Assembly (NCBI RefSeq): GCF_000023445.1
Contig: NC_012881.1
Coordinates: 1,493,501-1,557,500 of the forward strand
Direction of reading: 5' to 3'
From: Maridesulfovibrio salexigens DSM 2638
GTDB taxonomy: Bacteria > Desulfobacterota > Desulfovibrionia > Desulfovibrionales > Desulfovibrionaceae
DNA: 64,000 nucleotides
Under the pieces are notes generated by a model, which saw only the letters and a list, made by a program, of their open reading frames with translations, was not told the origin of the DNA and ran no database searches. A program made the position numbers and the translations under genes. Of this stretch, positions 25,809 to 34,256 are shown one piece after another (the first letter of the stretch is position 1; each line of letters begins with the position of its first letter).

Positions 25809-26540
25809 TTATCCCTTATGGACATCTACTCCATACTTGGACATGCGCTTACCGGAATCGGTGTAGTGCTTGCGGATAGTCTTTTCGAGTCTGGAAGGAC
25901 GACCTGATTTGAGGGCTTCCAGAATAACCAGGTGGCGCTCGTAGACTTGTTGAGGGGTGTAGAGGTTTATCCAGCGCTTGTAGAGCAGGAACTTGGAGAT
26001 TCCCTGACAGGAGCGTCGGCAGAGCTCTATAAGAAGTTCATTATCTATGCGGGAAAAGAGAATGTTGTGGAATGTGGTATCCAGCTTGGTCAGTGATTCA
26101 TGATCCTTGCCGGATTCTGCAACCTCACGCATCTGTTCCACGATCTGTTCGAGATTGGAAATATCTTCATCAGTGTAGAGGGGCAGGGCCTGTGTTACCG
26201 CGGCGGCTTCAAGTACTCCCCCTGTGAAATAGCTGTCCATGATCTGCTTGGCAGTGAGTGCGGATACGTGTTTGCCTTTTTGCGGCTCGGACTTGATGAG
26301 TCCTTCACGGGCGAGAATCTGCAATGCTTCGCGGATGGGAGCGCGGCTGATTCCCAGTTTTTCAGCCAACAGCACTTCTTTGACCTGATCTCCGGGGGAT
26401 AATTCCCCTTCGAGGATGGATTGCTTAATGTATTCAGCGACTTGTTCGCTATAAGTTAGCTTTTTGATGCCGTCCATGGAATCTCCAGTACTGAAAGGGT
26501 CGCGCGTGTCTGCAAGTATTCTATCAAAAATTTGTGTCAT
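25809..26540 (-). CDS. GntR family regulator, FadR subfamily (FCD domain)
   Basis: The 243-aa protein has an N-terminal GntR winged helix (about 28-95: SEQVAEYIKQSILEGELSPG; LGISRAPIREALQILAREGLI) and an all-helical FCD ligand-binding domain (about 105-235) with metal-ligand-type residues (LDTTFHNILF; RHLVILEALKSG). FCD regulators typically sense small carboxylates or amino acids. It sits at the end of the TRAP/unknown gene array. The ATGTCGACAT sites near ridA and the symporter gene fit the GT-N2-AC pattern of this subfamily, making it the best local candidate to bind them. Confidence 0.9.
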   Translation of the reverse strand: MTQIFDRILADTRDPFSTGDSMDGIKKLTYSEQVAEYIKQSILEGELSPGDQVKEVLLAEKLGISRAPIREALQILAREGLIKSEPQKGKHVSALTAKQIMDSYFTGGVLEAAAVTQALPLYTDEDISNLEQIVEQMREVAESGKDHESLTKLDTTFHNILFSRIDNELLIELCRRSCQGISKFLLYKRWINLYTPQQVYERHLVILEALKSGRPSRLEKTIRKHYTDSGKRMSKYGVDVHKG

Positions 26541-26657
26541 TTAGATATCGTGAAGTTTATGGGTTGTCGAGTCTTACCAGCACGAATGCTTTCGGAAACA
26601 TATTTCCAAGCACGCTTAAATCTCTGGAGAAAAAATAATACAATCCCGAATGTTAGT

Positions 26658-26669
26658 TGTTTGCAAACA
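26658..26669. promoter_or_regulatory. Palindrome TGTTTGCAAACA upstream of the GntR gene
   Basis: A perfect 12-bp palindrome lies about 120 bp upstream of the GntR start and 51 bp after the stop of the 409-aa gene. It could be an operator; a weaker CAGGCC/GGCCTG hairpin follows at 26674-26696. The role is unproven. Confidence 0.3.
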
Positions 26670-26719
26670 GGAACAGGCCAACCAAACGGAAGGCCTGCCT
26701 GTAGGGGCTGCACAATCTA

Positions 26720-27949
26720 TTAAAACAAAAATTCGTGTTCAGCTTCGTTGAATGAAAAGCGTTCTTCCAATTGCGTCTGCGCTTTTTCGGCATTTGCCGC
26801 CAGCCTAGGCAGGGCATTTATGATGACATCCATGTATTTGGCAGAGTCTACAGTTGTGAATGCCGGAATTTTCCATTCTTTGATGTAATCTTCCGATACT
26901 ACCATAGAAAGAACTGCGCTGGTTCCGGGCATTATGCCCCCACCACCTACCTGATCATGCATGTGTGCACTCATGAAGGTTACACCGCCCGCATCTTGGC
27001 TTACTAGCAATGCCAACTCGCTGATGAGTTTTACTTTTTCTGCGGATGTTTCCGCCGAAGTAAAGTTGTTGCCGATCTCAGTGATGCGTCTGCCAAGGGC
27101 TTGCACTGCGCCTTTTAGTTCCCCTGTATGACGGGGGTAGGCGGTGTCTGAACTGAGATGTGGCAGTCCAGCTGCTTCAATACCGGAAAGCAGAGCTTCA
27201 TAAACGTATTGGTTGTCTGACTCAGCGTTGATTCGCACCCACATACGGTCATGATCAACCCCTTCACATATGGAAGGAACGTAGGCTTTACTCTCAAGGA
27301 TGATGGTTGGCAAGCGGTCAAGGTCGAGGTCTTTCATTGCGCGGCCTTTATCGCCGAGAGCTATGTTGCCTTCAAGGTCTTCATCCGGACCGAGGCCACC
27401 TTCATTGGCATTCACAAGCGCCAGTATGGAAACCGGGGTTTCGTTAATCAGCAGGCGGGTACCGATGCAGCCGCCAATTTTATTGGGCATGTCTTCATTG
27501 CCGCGAATAAAGCTGCCGGGAAATTTTTTTTCAAAGGTGTCCATGACTGCAAGGCAGCAGGCGGACTGAAAGGCTACCGGACCTTCGAGTACTCCCTGTC
27601 CATAGATGCGGCCGAATACCTGAAATGCGCATGACTGACTATATGTTGCATCCAAGTTTTTTGCAGCTGCCAAAAGCTTTGCTTCATGGGGAGTGAATCC
27701 CCGACGGGCGGTTGCTTTGCCTGTGCCGCCGTCTTTGGTGGTTACGGTCACTTCACCGGAAAATATATTTACATTGACTTCGGCAATGGTGGTATCAGCG
27801 GGGTAGGCTTTCTTGATGATTTCAATTGCTGTGGCGAACCCGGCGGAATCATCTTGTACAAAACCGCAATGGCTGTGCACATGACCGACTCCGGCATGGC
27901 CGGAAATGCCGAGGATGCTTTTTCCTTCAGGATTGGGAGTAATCTGCAT
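26720..27949 (-). CDS. Unrecognised 409-aa protein encoded with a TRAP transporter
   Basis: I do not recognise this family. The N terminus is rich in histidine (GISGHAGVGHVHSHCGF), which could bind metal. Other notable stretches are SQSCAF, a QSACCLAV cysteine pair, NANEGGLGPDEDLEGN and a Gly-rich MHDQVGGGGIMPGTSA loop. There is no signal peptide or transmembrane helix, so it is cytoplasmic. It is encoded 59 bp after dctM with a terminator-like hairpin in between, suggesting reduced co-expression with the transporter. A role in metabolising the transported substrate is an inference from position. Confidence 0.75.
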   Translation of the reverse strand: MQITPNPEGKSILGISGHAGVGHVHSHCGFVQDDSAGFATAIEIIKKAYPADTTIAEVNVNIFSGEVTVTTKDGGTGKATARRGFTPHEAKLLAAAKNLDATYSQSCAFQVFGRIYGQGVLEGPVAFQSACCLAVMDTFEKKFPGSFIRGNEDMPNKIGGCIGTRLLINETPVSILALVNANEGGLGPDEDLEGNIALGDKGRAMKDLDLDRLPTIILESKAYVPSICEGVDHDRMWVRINAESDNQYVYEALLSGIEAAGLPHLSSDTAYPRHTGELKGAVQALGRRITEIGNNFTSAETSAEKVKLISELALLVSQDAGGVTFMSAHMHDQVGGGGIMPGTSAVLSMVVSEDYIKEWKIPAFTTVDSAKYMDVIINALPRLAANAEKAQTQLEERFSFNEAEHEFLF

Positions 27950-27969
27950 GCGTTTTGCTCCGAAAAAGG

Positions 27970-28004
27970 TTGCCCGCCGCCTGGAGGGTGACGGCGGGCA
28001 AAGT
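27970..28004 (-). terminator. Hairpin with short U tract between dctM and the 409-aa gene
   Basis: A 10-bp stem (TTGCCCGCCG / CGGCGGGCAA) is followed on the minus strand by ACCTTTTTC, immediately before the ribosome site of the 409-aa gene. It probably acts as a leaky terminator lowering expression of that gene. Confidence 0.6.
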
Positions 28005-28008
28005 ATTA

Positions 28009-29289
28009 TTACAGCCCGGGCAGCCAGAGTGCCATGGGCGGGAAGAAGACAATGGCGAGGAGTGCCAGAATCATCGTGAACAGGAAGGGCATAACAGCGG
28101 CACTGAGTTTTTCAATGCTGATGTTACCGATGCTGCAACCTACGAAGAGGTTTACACCAACTGGAGGAGTCAGGAAGCCCATGGAAGCACAGACGATCAT
28201 GACAATACCGAAGTGAATCGGGTTCATGCCCAGAACCTTAACCACAGGCAGGAGCAGCGGGGTCAGGATGAGGATGTTTGCCAGTGCGTCCATGAAGGTA
28301 CCCATGATCAGCAGGAAAACCAGAATGATCGGGATAAGAACGTACTTGTTGTCAGAAACTCCAACGAGGAATTTTACGAGCATATCGGGTACATTGTAGA
28401 AGAGCAGGATCTGACCGAGCGCTGTCGCTGTGGCAACCACTAAGAAGATGGATGCAGTGGTCAGCGCTGTACCTTTGAAGATCTCGGTTACCTTTTTCCA
28501 GCTCAGAGTGCGCAGTACGAGACCTTCGGCAACAAAGGCGTAGAGTACAGCGATAACACCAGCTTCGGTGGGGGTGGTCAGTCCACCGTAGATACCGCCG
28601 AGAACGATGAGTGGTACCATGAGTGCTACAATGGAATCCTTGAGTGCAGTCATGATTTCCTTGAAGGTGGCGCGCTCACCGGAGCCGGTGTAGCCGTGTT
28701 TCTTGGAAAGGATGTAGCTGCAGATCATGAGGCAGATACCAACGAAAATACCGGGAATGACACCTGCGATGAACAGGTCACCGACAGAAACACCGGCTGT
28801 GGTACCGTAAATGATCAGCGGTACACTGGGTGGAATCATAACGCCCAGACAACCCGCTGCGGTGTTGACGGCAGTAGAGAAGGAGGTGCTATAGCCTTCT
28901 TTTTTCATGGAGGGGACCATGATTCCGCCAACAGCCGCAACGGTTGCAGGTGCTGAACCGGACAATGCTCCGTAGAACATGCTGGTTAGGATGGAAATGT
29001 GAGCCATTCCGCCGGTAATATGACCGACAAGGCTTTTAGAAACGGTCAGCAGGCGTTGGGCCATACTACCCTTCTGCATGATCTCACCCGCCATAATAAA
29101 GAACGGGACAGCCATGAGCGGGAATACATCAAGAGATGTGACCATTTTTTGAATCAGGAATTCGTAGGGCAGCATGTCGCCTGCCCAGATACCCACGATA
29201 ACGCTCATTCCGATGGCGACACCAATAGGTACGCTCAGGAACAGGAACGATGCGAGTGCAAGAAATGTAAGGACTATTGCGGTATCCAT
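28009..29289 (-). CDS. dctM: TRAP transporter large permease (DctM)
   Basis: The 426-aa protein has about twelve transmembrane helices. Family segments include SGSAPATVAAVGGIMVPSM, GVMIPPSVPLIIYG and, near the end, PPVGVNLFVGC. It forms the ion-coupled translocation channel of a tripartite transporter with DctQ and the solute receptor DctP encoded just upstream. The substrate is not identifiable; neighbours suggest an amino acid, keto acid or related carboxylate. Confidence 0.93.
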   Translation of the reverse strand: MDTAIVLTFLALASFLFLSVPIGVAIGMSVIVGIWAGDMLPYEFLIQKMVTSLDVFPLMAVPFFIMAGEIMQKGSMAQRLLTVSKSLVGHITGGMAHISILTSMFYGALSGSAPATVAAVGGIMVPSMKKEGYSTSFSTAVNTAAGCLGVMIPPSVPLIIYGTTAGVSVGDLFIAGVIPGIFVGICLMICSYILSKKHGYTGSGERATFKEIMTALKDSIVALMVPLIVLGGIYGGLTTPTEAGVIAVLYAFVAEGLVLRTLSWKKVTEIFKGTALTTASIFLVVATATALGQILLFYNVPDMLVKFLVGVSDNKYVLIPIILVFLLIMGTFMDALANILILTPLLLPVVKVLGMNPIHFGIVMIVCASMGFLTPPVGVNLFVGCSIGNISIEKLSAAVMPFLFTMILALLAIVFFPPMALWLPGL

Positions 29290-29302
29290 TTATATAAACC
29301 TT

Positions 29303-29791
29303 CTATTTTTCCACCGGGGAGGCGAATTTAATATCACCCCGGATAATGGAGAGCACACGCTGTGCGGTGCGGATGGCCATGAGGCCCATGCCGACGGGAA
29401 CACTGAGGAATACCCAGTACATCTGGATTTCAAGGGCCGGGGTCTTCTGCCCGGTGCCAGCGAGAAAATCAGCCATCTGGAAACCCCAGACAGAGGTGCA
29501 TACACAGAATCCGATGGTGCAGATGTAGGCCGCCAGAGTTACATATTTGGCTATGTTCGGGCCGAAGCTGCGGAGAATGGTTACTTCCAGGTGGCGGTCT
29601 TTTTGAGTCGCATAGCTGCAACCGACATAGACGGACCAGATGAAGAGGTAGCGGGCCAGTTCTTCAGACCAGTCCAGCGAACTTTGCAGGACGTAGCGCA
29701 TGAAGACCTGAACTGCGATGATCAGGGCCATGCCTGCGAGACAGGTAGATGATACGACCCCTTCGACTTTATCGAATAAATTTTTACTCAT
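29303..29791 (-). CDS. dctQ: TRAP transporter small permease (DctQ)
   Basis: I start at the ATG at 29791 (MSKNLFDKVEG) rather than a GTG ten codons upstream that lies inside a hairpin; this gives 162 aa. Four transmembrane helices and the DctQ signature (FMRYVLQSSLDWSEELARYLFIW) are present. It pairs with DctM, 13 bp downstream. Confidence 0.9.
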   Translation of the reverse strand: MSKNLFDKVEGVVSSTCLAGMALIIAVQVFMRYVLQSSLDWSEELARYLFIWSVYVGCSYATQKDRHLEVTILRSFGPNIAKYVTLAAYICTIGFCVCTSVWGFQMADFLAGTGQKTPALEIQMYWVFLSVPVGMGLMAIRTAQRVLSIIRGDIKFASPVEK

Positions 29792-29810
29792 GGCGCTCAC
29801 GCTTTTTTGA

Positions 29811-29849
29811 ACAGCGGCCACCGGGAAGTTTGTTCCAGTGGCCGCTGTA
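29811..29849 (-). other. Stem-loop between dctP and dctQ
   Basis: An 11-bp perfect stem (ACAGCGGCCAC / GTGGCCGCTGT) with an inner GGAA/TTCC extension begins 5 bp after the dctP stop. The minus-strand downstream sequence is A-rich, not U-rich. This is the layout of an mRNA-stabilising hairpin that lets the binding protein be made in excess of the permeases. Confidence 0.6.
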
Positions 29850-29853
29850 TGTT

Positions 29854-30849
29854 TTATTTACCAGCTGCAATAGTAGCTTTAGCTCTTTCAATCAGGTCTT
29901 TACCGATACGTTTTTCAAACTGGTTGTATACGCCTTTGGTGGCTTCTGCCCAGCGAGCACGTTCTTCAGGAGTGAGAGTGTAAACGGTCACACCTTTGTC
30001 GGCCAGTTTAGCCATGATTTCTTTTTCACCGTCACGGATGAGCTTGCGTTCGTACAGTTTTGCTTCTTCGAAAGCTTCGAGGATGGTAACTTTGTCTGCA
30101 TCATCGAGGGAATCGAGGAAACGTTTGGACATCATTACGAGGTGGGGGGAGTAAAGGGAGTTAACAATAGTAAGGTTGTTGTTAACTTCGGGGAAGTTGT
30201 TGTGCCATGCAAGGTTGAGGTCGATATCGATGCCGTCAACAGTCTTTTGCTGCAGGGCGGTGTATACTTCACCCCAGGAAATAGGAGTGGGGTTGATGCC
30301 GAGACCTTTCAGGGTGGCGATGTGCGCTTTAGAAGGAGTAGAGCGGATTTTGAGGCCCTTAGCATCTTCGAGAGTTTTTACGGTGCGCTGGTTGTTCCAA
30401 AGGTTACGGAAACCGATTTCAATGTAACCGAGGCCGATGATACCGGTTTTTTCCAGTGCTTTTGCAGCGGTCATGCCGATAGGACCATCGGTGATCAGGT
30501 CCGCAGACTCGTAAGTGGGGAACAGAAAAGGCAGGTCGAAGATCAGGAAATCATCGGAGAAAGGAGCAAGGTTCGGAGTGGAAGCGGAACCCATCTGCAA
30601 CATGTTGAACTGCAGGCCCTGTACAACTGCGTCGAAGTTACCGAATTTGGAGCTGTCGTAGATGTCGACGCGGAACTTACCGTCGGTGCGGGTTTCAACG
30701 AGTTCTTTGAATTTTTCAAAAGCCTGACCCATGGGGTGCTGGGGGACGTTGGGGTGGGCCAGTTTAATTACAGTGGGACCTGCAAACGCGGCGGTGGACA
30801 GAACCAGAACAGCCACGAGAGCGATCAGCATTGCGGAAATACGAGACAT
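29854..30849 (-). CDS. dctP: TRAP transporter solute-binding protein (DctP family)
   Basis: The 331-aa precursor has a Sec signal peptide (cleaved near AFA-GP). DctP hallmarks are the N-terminal IKLAHPNVPQHPMGQAFEKF, the substrate-carboxylate-binding arginine in LKIRSTPSKAH, and SWGEVYTALQQKTVDGIDID. It captures an organic acid in the periplasm. A GAGGAGA ribosome site precedes the start, and a sigma-54-like promoter lies 30-45 bp upstream. Confidence 0.94.
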   Translation of the reverse strand: MSRISAMLIALVAVLVLSTAAFAGPTVIKLAHPNVPQHPMGQAFEKFKELVETRTDGKFRVDIYDSSKFGNFDAVVQGLQFNMLQMGSASTPNLAPFSDDFLIFDLPFLFPTYESADLITDGPIGMTAAKALEKTGIIGLGYIEIGFRNLWNNQRTVKTLEDAKGLKIRSTPSKAHIATLKGLGINPTPISWGEVYTALQQKTVDGIDIDLNLAWHNNFPEVNNNLTIVNSLYSPHLVMMSKRFLDSLDDADKVTILEAFEEAKLYERKLIRDGEKEIMAKLADKGVTVYTLTPEERARWAEATKGVYNQFEKRIGKDLIERAKATIAAGK

Positions 30850-30878
30850 TGATTTCTCCTCTTTTACGGAAGCGATTC

Positions 30879-30894
30879 AACAAGAGTCGTGCCG
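30879..30894 (-). promoter_or_regulatory. Sigma-54-like promoter of the TRAP operon
   Basis: On the minus strand the sequence reads CGGCACGACTCTTGTT, against the consensus TGGCACG-N4-TTGCW: the GGCACG block and the TTG are at exact spacing, but the terminal GC is GT. The predicted start site lies about 20 bp before the dctP ATG. Confidence 0.4.
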
Positions 30895-30941
30895 CTTCTC
30901 ATTTCAGAACCTTATACCTAATAACCTTAAGCCATTATCTA

Positions 30942-30971
30942 AAGGCCCGCACTGAAAAAAGCGCGGGCCTT
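30942..30971 (-). terminator. Terminator-like hairpin after dcyD
   Basis: A 9-bp GC-rich stem (AAGGCCCGC / GCGGGCCTT) with a 12-base loop lies 10 bp after the dcyD stop codon and before the TRAP promoter; the minus-strand U tract is short. Confidence 0.65.
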
Positions 30972-30980
30972 GTTTATTAA

Positions 30981-31982
30981 TTAGTCGCGGAAGGTGTCCA
31001 GATATGCATAGAGAGCCGGGGAGCCGCCGGTATGCAGGAAGAGAACGTTGGAACCTTCGGGGAAGTGTCCTTTGCGGACGAGGTCTACGAGACCTGCCAT
31101 TGCTTTACCGGAGTATACGGGGTCAAGCAGGATACCTTCGGTGGAAGCAAGCAGTTTAACTGCTTCAACCATAGAATCGGTGGGCAGGGAGTAGCCGGGG
31201 CCGACGTAAGAGTCGAAACACTCAACTGCTTCAGAGGGGATACCGCCTTTAACGCCAACGCGCTCAGCAGTTTCTACTGCCAGTTTGTGAACGATGCCTT
31301 CCTGTACGTCTTTGGGACGGCTTACGTTAACACCGGATACGGGGATGTTGGCGTTGCAGCCGTGCATACCTACAACAACACCTGCGTGGGTGCCTGCGGA
31401 ACCGGAAGGAACAACCATGTGGTCAATTTTAAGACCCATTTCGAAGAGCTGCTGCAGGGTTTCTTCTGCGCATGCTACGTAACCGGTTGCACCGATGGTG
31501 TTGGATGCGCCGCCGGGGATGATGTAAGGTTTTTTACCTTCAGCTTCCAGTTTTGCTGCCAGTTTTTCCATTTCGCCCATCATGTCAGAACCGCCGGGAA
31601 CTACATCGATGGATTTAACGCCCATGAGCTGGAACAGGAAGTTGTTACCGGAAGCTTCAGGCTTGTAGCTGCCCTTTACGCGCTCTTCGAGAACGAGGTG
31701 GCAGTCCATACCTTCTTTAACTGCCCAGGAGAGGGTCAGACGTGCATGGTTGGACTGAACAGCACCGCAGGTGATGATGGTGTCAGCACCTTTTTCGATT
31801 GCGTCAGCGATGCAGAAGTCGAGCTTGCGGGTTTTGTTACCGCCAGCACAACCGGGGAGCAGGTCGTCGCGCTTGATAAAGATGTTTACTTTGCCGCCGA
31901 GCGCTTCGGAGAAAGCCGGAGCTGCTTCGATGGGTGTGGGGTTTTTAACATAGCCGCGACGGGGAAATTTAGCGAGGTTCAT
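30981..31982 (-). CDS. PLP-dependent D-cysteine desulfhydrase / cysteate lyase-like enzyme
   Basis: The 333-aa fold-type II PLP enzyme of the ACC deaminase/DcyD family has the cofactor lysine at K50 in CAGGNKTRKLDF. Other family segments are CGAVQSNHARLTLSWA, IPGGASNTIGATGY, SGSAGTHAGVVVG and the final LFLHTGGSPALYAY. D-cysteine desulfhydrase makes pyruvate, ammonia and sulfide; the closely related CuyA splits L-cysteate into pyruvate, ammonia and sulfite, which a sulfate reducer could respire. The sequence alone does not decide between them. It forms a pair with ridA, 20 bp upstream. Confidence 0.85.
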   Translation of the reverse strand: MNLAKFPRRGYVKNPTPIEAAPAFSEALGGKVNIFIKRDDLLPGCAGGNKTRKLDFCIADAIEKGADTIITCGAVQSNHARLTLSWAVKEGMDCHLVLEERVKGSYKPEASGNNFLFQLMGVKSIDVVPGGSDMMGEMEKLAAKLEAEGKKPYIIPGGASNTIGATGYVACAEETLQQLFEMGLKIDHMVVPSGSAGTHAGVVVGMHGCNANIPVSGVNVSRPKDVQEGIVHKLAVETAERVGVKGGIPSEAVECFDSYVGPGYSLPTDSMVEAVKLLASTEGILLDPVYSGKAMAGLVDLVRKGHFPEGSNVLFLHTGGSPALYAYLDTFRD

Positions 31983-32002
31983 AGTTTTTTTCCTCTATTT
32001 AA

Positions 32003-32386
32003 TTATTTAAGGTTGATAATTGCTTCAACTTCGATGTCCGAGCCGAGGGGCAGTGCTGCCACCTGAAAGGCGCTGCGGGCAGGGAAGGGCTTGTTAAAAT
32101 ATTCACCATACACGCCGTTCACTGCCTGAAAGTCAGCGATGTCAGCGAGGTAAACGGTGGTTTTGACAGCATTGTCCAGAGAGGTGCCTGCCTCTTCTGC
32201 AATCGCGCTCAGGTTTTTAAATACCTGGTGGGCACGGTCTTCGATGCTGCCTTCGACCATTTTTCCGGTTGCCGGATCAATGGGCAGTGCACCGGAAGTA
32301 AAGAGAAAGTCGCCAGCGGCCACAGCCTGGGAGTAGGGGCCGATTGCGGCAGGAGCATTAGAAGTGTCGATGATGGTTTTGCTCAT
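32003..32386 (-). CDS. ridA: RidA family enamine/imine deaminase
   Basis: The start at 32386 (MSKTIIDTSN, GGAGA nine bases upstream) gives 127 aa. RidA features are APAAIGPYSQAV near the N terminus, FTSGALPIDPATGK, and the substrate-binding arginine in FPARSAFQVAALPLG. RidA hydrolyses the 2-aminoacrylate released by PLP beta-eliminating enzymes. Pairing with the desulfhydrase/lyase-like gene downstream makes biochemical sense. It is the first gene of its transcript, under two ATGTCGACAT sites. Confidence 0.92.
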   Translation of the reverse strand: MSKTIIDTSNAPAAIGPYSQAVAAGDFLFTSGALPIDPATGKMVEGSIEDRAHQVFKNLSAIAEEAGTSLDNAVKTTVYLADIADFQAVNGVYGEYFNKPFPARSAFQVAALPLGSDIEVEAIINLK

Positions 32387-32427
32387 CTTGAATTTTCTCC
32401 ATTTGAAATTCAATTGATTTGTTTAAA

Positions 32428-32496
32428 TGACGACTGTCTAATGTCGACATTTTGAAAACGTGAGTATTTTCTATATGTCGACATCTCGGCTGTCAA
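32428..32496 (-). promoter_or_regulatory. ridA-dcyD promoter with two ATGTCGACAT operators
   Basis: On the minus strand a TTGACA -35 (complement at 32491-32496) and a TATAGA -10 (32470-32475) or TAGAAA variant flank one ATGTCGACAT palindrome (32475-32484). A second copy (32441-32450) lies just downstream of the predicted start site. This is a typical repression layout. The motif fits the GT-N2-AC pattern of FadR-type GntR proteins. Confidence 0.65.
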
Positions 32497-32726
32497 CAGA
32501 AATGTGCTGGATTTCACAAGTTAGATGTGTTGGTTTGCAATAAATGTATGAAATATTGATATTTTTATGATTAAAAAAGTTTGAAAAATTGAAATGAGAG
32601 TTAGGGAAAAAAGTGTCTATCGGAGGGCTTTTGCGTTGTTCTCTTGGTCTGGATAGTTATATATATTTTAAAGAAAATGACAAAAATACAATTGTTCATG
32701 AATGTATTCATGAATGCTAAGTGAAA

Positions 32727-32769
32727 CAAATCCCCATAAAAGCTCAATTTTAGCCTTTATGGGGATTTG
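32727..32769 (-). terminator. Terminator after the symporter gene
   Basis: A 14-bp perfect stem (CAAATCCCCATAAA and complement) with a 15-base loop ends in a T-rich run on both strands, 26 bp after the symporter stop. Confidence 0.88.
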
Positions 32770-32794
32770 TTTTGTTGTGATTGATTTCTTGGGT

Positions 32795-34027
32795 CTATTT
32801 GTGAGCTTCAGCTTCTTCAAGCTGGTCAAGGCTTGTGGCTGCAACTTCGCGGTCCAGTTCGCCTCCGAGGGAAGCGACAACAACACCGGCAGAGTTGTCG
32901 CCGAAAATGTTGGTGGTAGTTCTGAACATATCAAGGATTCTGTCGATACCTGCTACGATTGCAATTCCTTCCAGCGGAAGTCCTACAGATTCGAGAACCA
33001 TGGTCAGCATGATTAATCCGCCGCCGGGAATGCTGGCTGTGCCGATGGAAGCGAGTACGGCAGTGAGGACAATGGTTGCCTGCTGAGTGAGGGTTAACTC
33101 AATGCCAAATGCATTTGCAACGAACATCGCTGCCACAGACTGGTACAATGCAGTACCGTCCATGTTGATAGTCAGAGCCATAGGCATGGTGAAGCCGAAG
33201 ACTTTTTTAGGAACTCCAAGCTGTTTCTGGGCACGCATGGAAAAGGGGAATGCTGCTGCCGCGCTACAGGTGGAAAGACCTACGAGGGCTGGTTCCATTA
33301 CTTTTTTGAGAAAGTCCATGGGGGAGACGCGAGCGATCAGGGCAATCAAGCCTGTGTATGTGAATAAGATGTGAGCAGCACATGCAAGGAAGGTGGCCGC
33401 GATCAGTTTAGCCATGGGCATAAGGATATCAAGACCGAATTTGCCGGTAGTCCATGCAATCAGAGCAAATACGCCATAAGGAGCAAAGCTAATTACAATG
33501 TCAGACACTTTGAACATAACTTCGGCAATGCCTTCAAAGAATTTTTTAACAGGCTCTCCAGCTTCGCCGGTCATTGAAAGTCCTGCTCCGAAGAGAAGTG
33601 CGAACACGATGATCTGTAACACGCGTCCTTTTGCAAGGGCTTCCATGGGGTTGATCGGAAACATGCTTACGATCATTTCCATCGGTCCTACAGTCTCAGG
33701 GCGCTGAATTGCAGCAATTTCTCCGAGGGAAAGTCCTGTGCCGGGCTGCACAAAGTTGGCAACAATAAGCCCGATAACAACTGCTACGGTTGTTGTTCCC
33801 ATGAAATACGCAACCGTCCTGAATCCCAGTTTTCCTAAATTACGGACGTCTCCGGTACTAACGACTCCGGTAATCAATGTAGAGAGGATCAGGGGGACAA
33901 CAATAACTCTGAGGCAGCGAATAAAAATGTCGCCTATCGGTTTTAAGTATGCTGCCTTATCACCTAAGACTAATCCTGCAATTATTCCAAGTATGAGTCC
34001 TAGTAATATTTTGTGGTAAAGTTTCAT
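32795..34027 (-). CDS. Dicarboxylate/amino acid:cation symporter (SLC1/DAACS family)
   Basis: The 410-aa protein has the SLC1 fold: eight helices plus two re-entrant loops. The first loop shows STCSAAAAFPFSMRAQ, helix 7 NMDGTALYQ (cation site), the second loop SIPGGGLIMLTMVLESVGLP and helix 8 DRILDMFRTTTNIFGDNSAG. GltP transports glutamate/aspartate and DctA C4-dicarboxylates. The substrate Arg/Asp positions in helix 8 cannot be assigned safely by eye, so specificity is left open. It is a single-gene transcript with an ATGTCGACAT operator about 245 bp upstream. Confidence 0.92.
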   Translation of the reverse strand: MKLYHKILLGLILGIIAGLVLGDKAAYLKPIGDIFIRCLRVIVVPLILSTLITGVVSTGDVRNLGKLGFRTVAYFMGTTTVAVVIGLIVANFVQPGTGLSLGEIAAIQRPETVGPMEMIVSMFPINPMEALAKGRVLQIIVFALLFGAGLSMTGEAGEPVKKFFEGIAEVMFKVSDIVISFAPYGVFALIAWTTGKFGLDILMPMAKLIAATFLACAAHILFTYTGLIALIARVSPMDFLKKVMEPALVGLSTCSAAAAFPFSMRAQKQLGVPKKVFGFTMPMALTINMDGTALYQSVAAMFVANAFGIELTLTQQATIVLTAVLASIGTASIPGGGLIMLTMVLESVGLPLEGIAIVAGIDRILDMFRTTTNIFGDNSAGVVVASLGGELDREVAATSLDQLEEAEAHK

Positions 34028-34256
34028 TGTCTCCTCCTGAGAGTTTAGGTTTGGCTACATCCTCATGTCCGTCAATTATGATTTTGGCGGAAAAGGATTA
34101 AGGTGTTGTTTAATTTTCGGCGTAATAGAAATTTGTAAGACCGAGAATTAAAGGGCTGCCTGTTGTAAAGTTCCGCACTGATTGTGCGGTTTGTGGTGAT
34201 CGCAATGATCGACCGAAAAATACTCCTTCTCACTTTTGCTCTGTCTTAATGGCGAA

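Noticed and set aside
29749-30852. 367-codon plus-strand frame opposite dctP
   Set aside because: Shadow of the TRAP receptor gene, which has a signal peptide, family motifs and a ribosome site.
31032-32066. 344-codon plus-strand frame opposite the PLP enzyme gene
   Set aside because: Shadow frame; Cys/Phe-rich translation without domain features.
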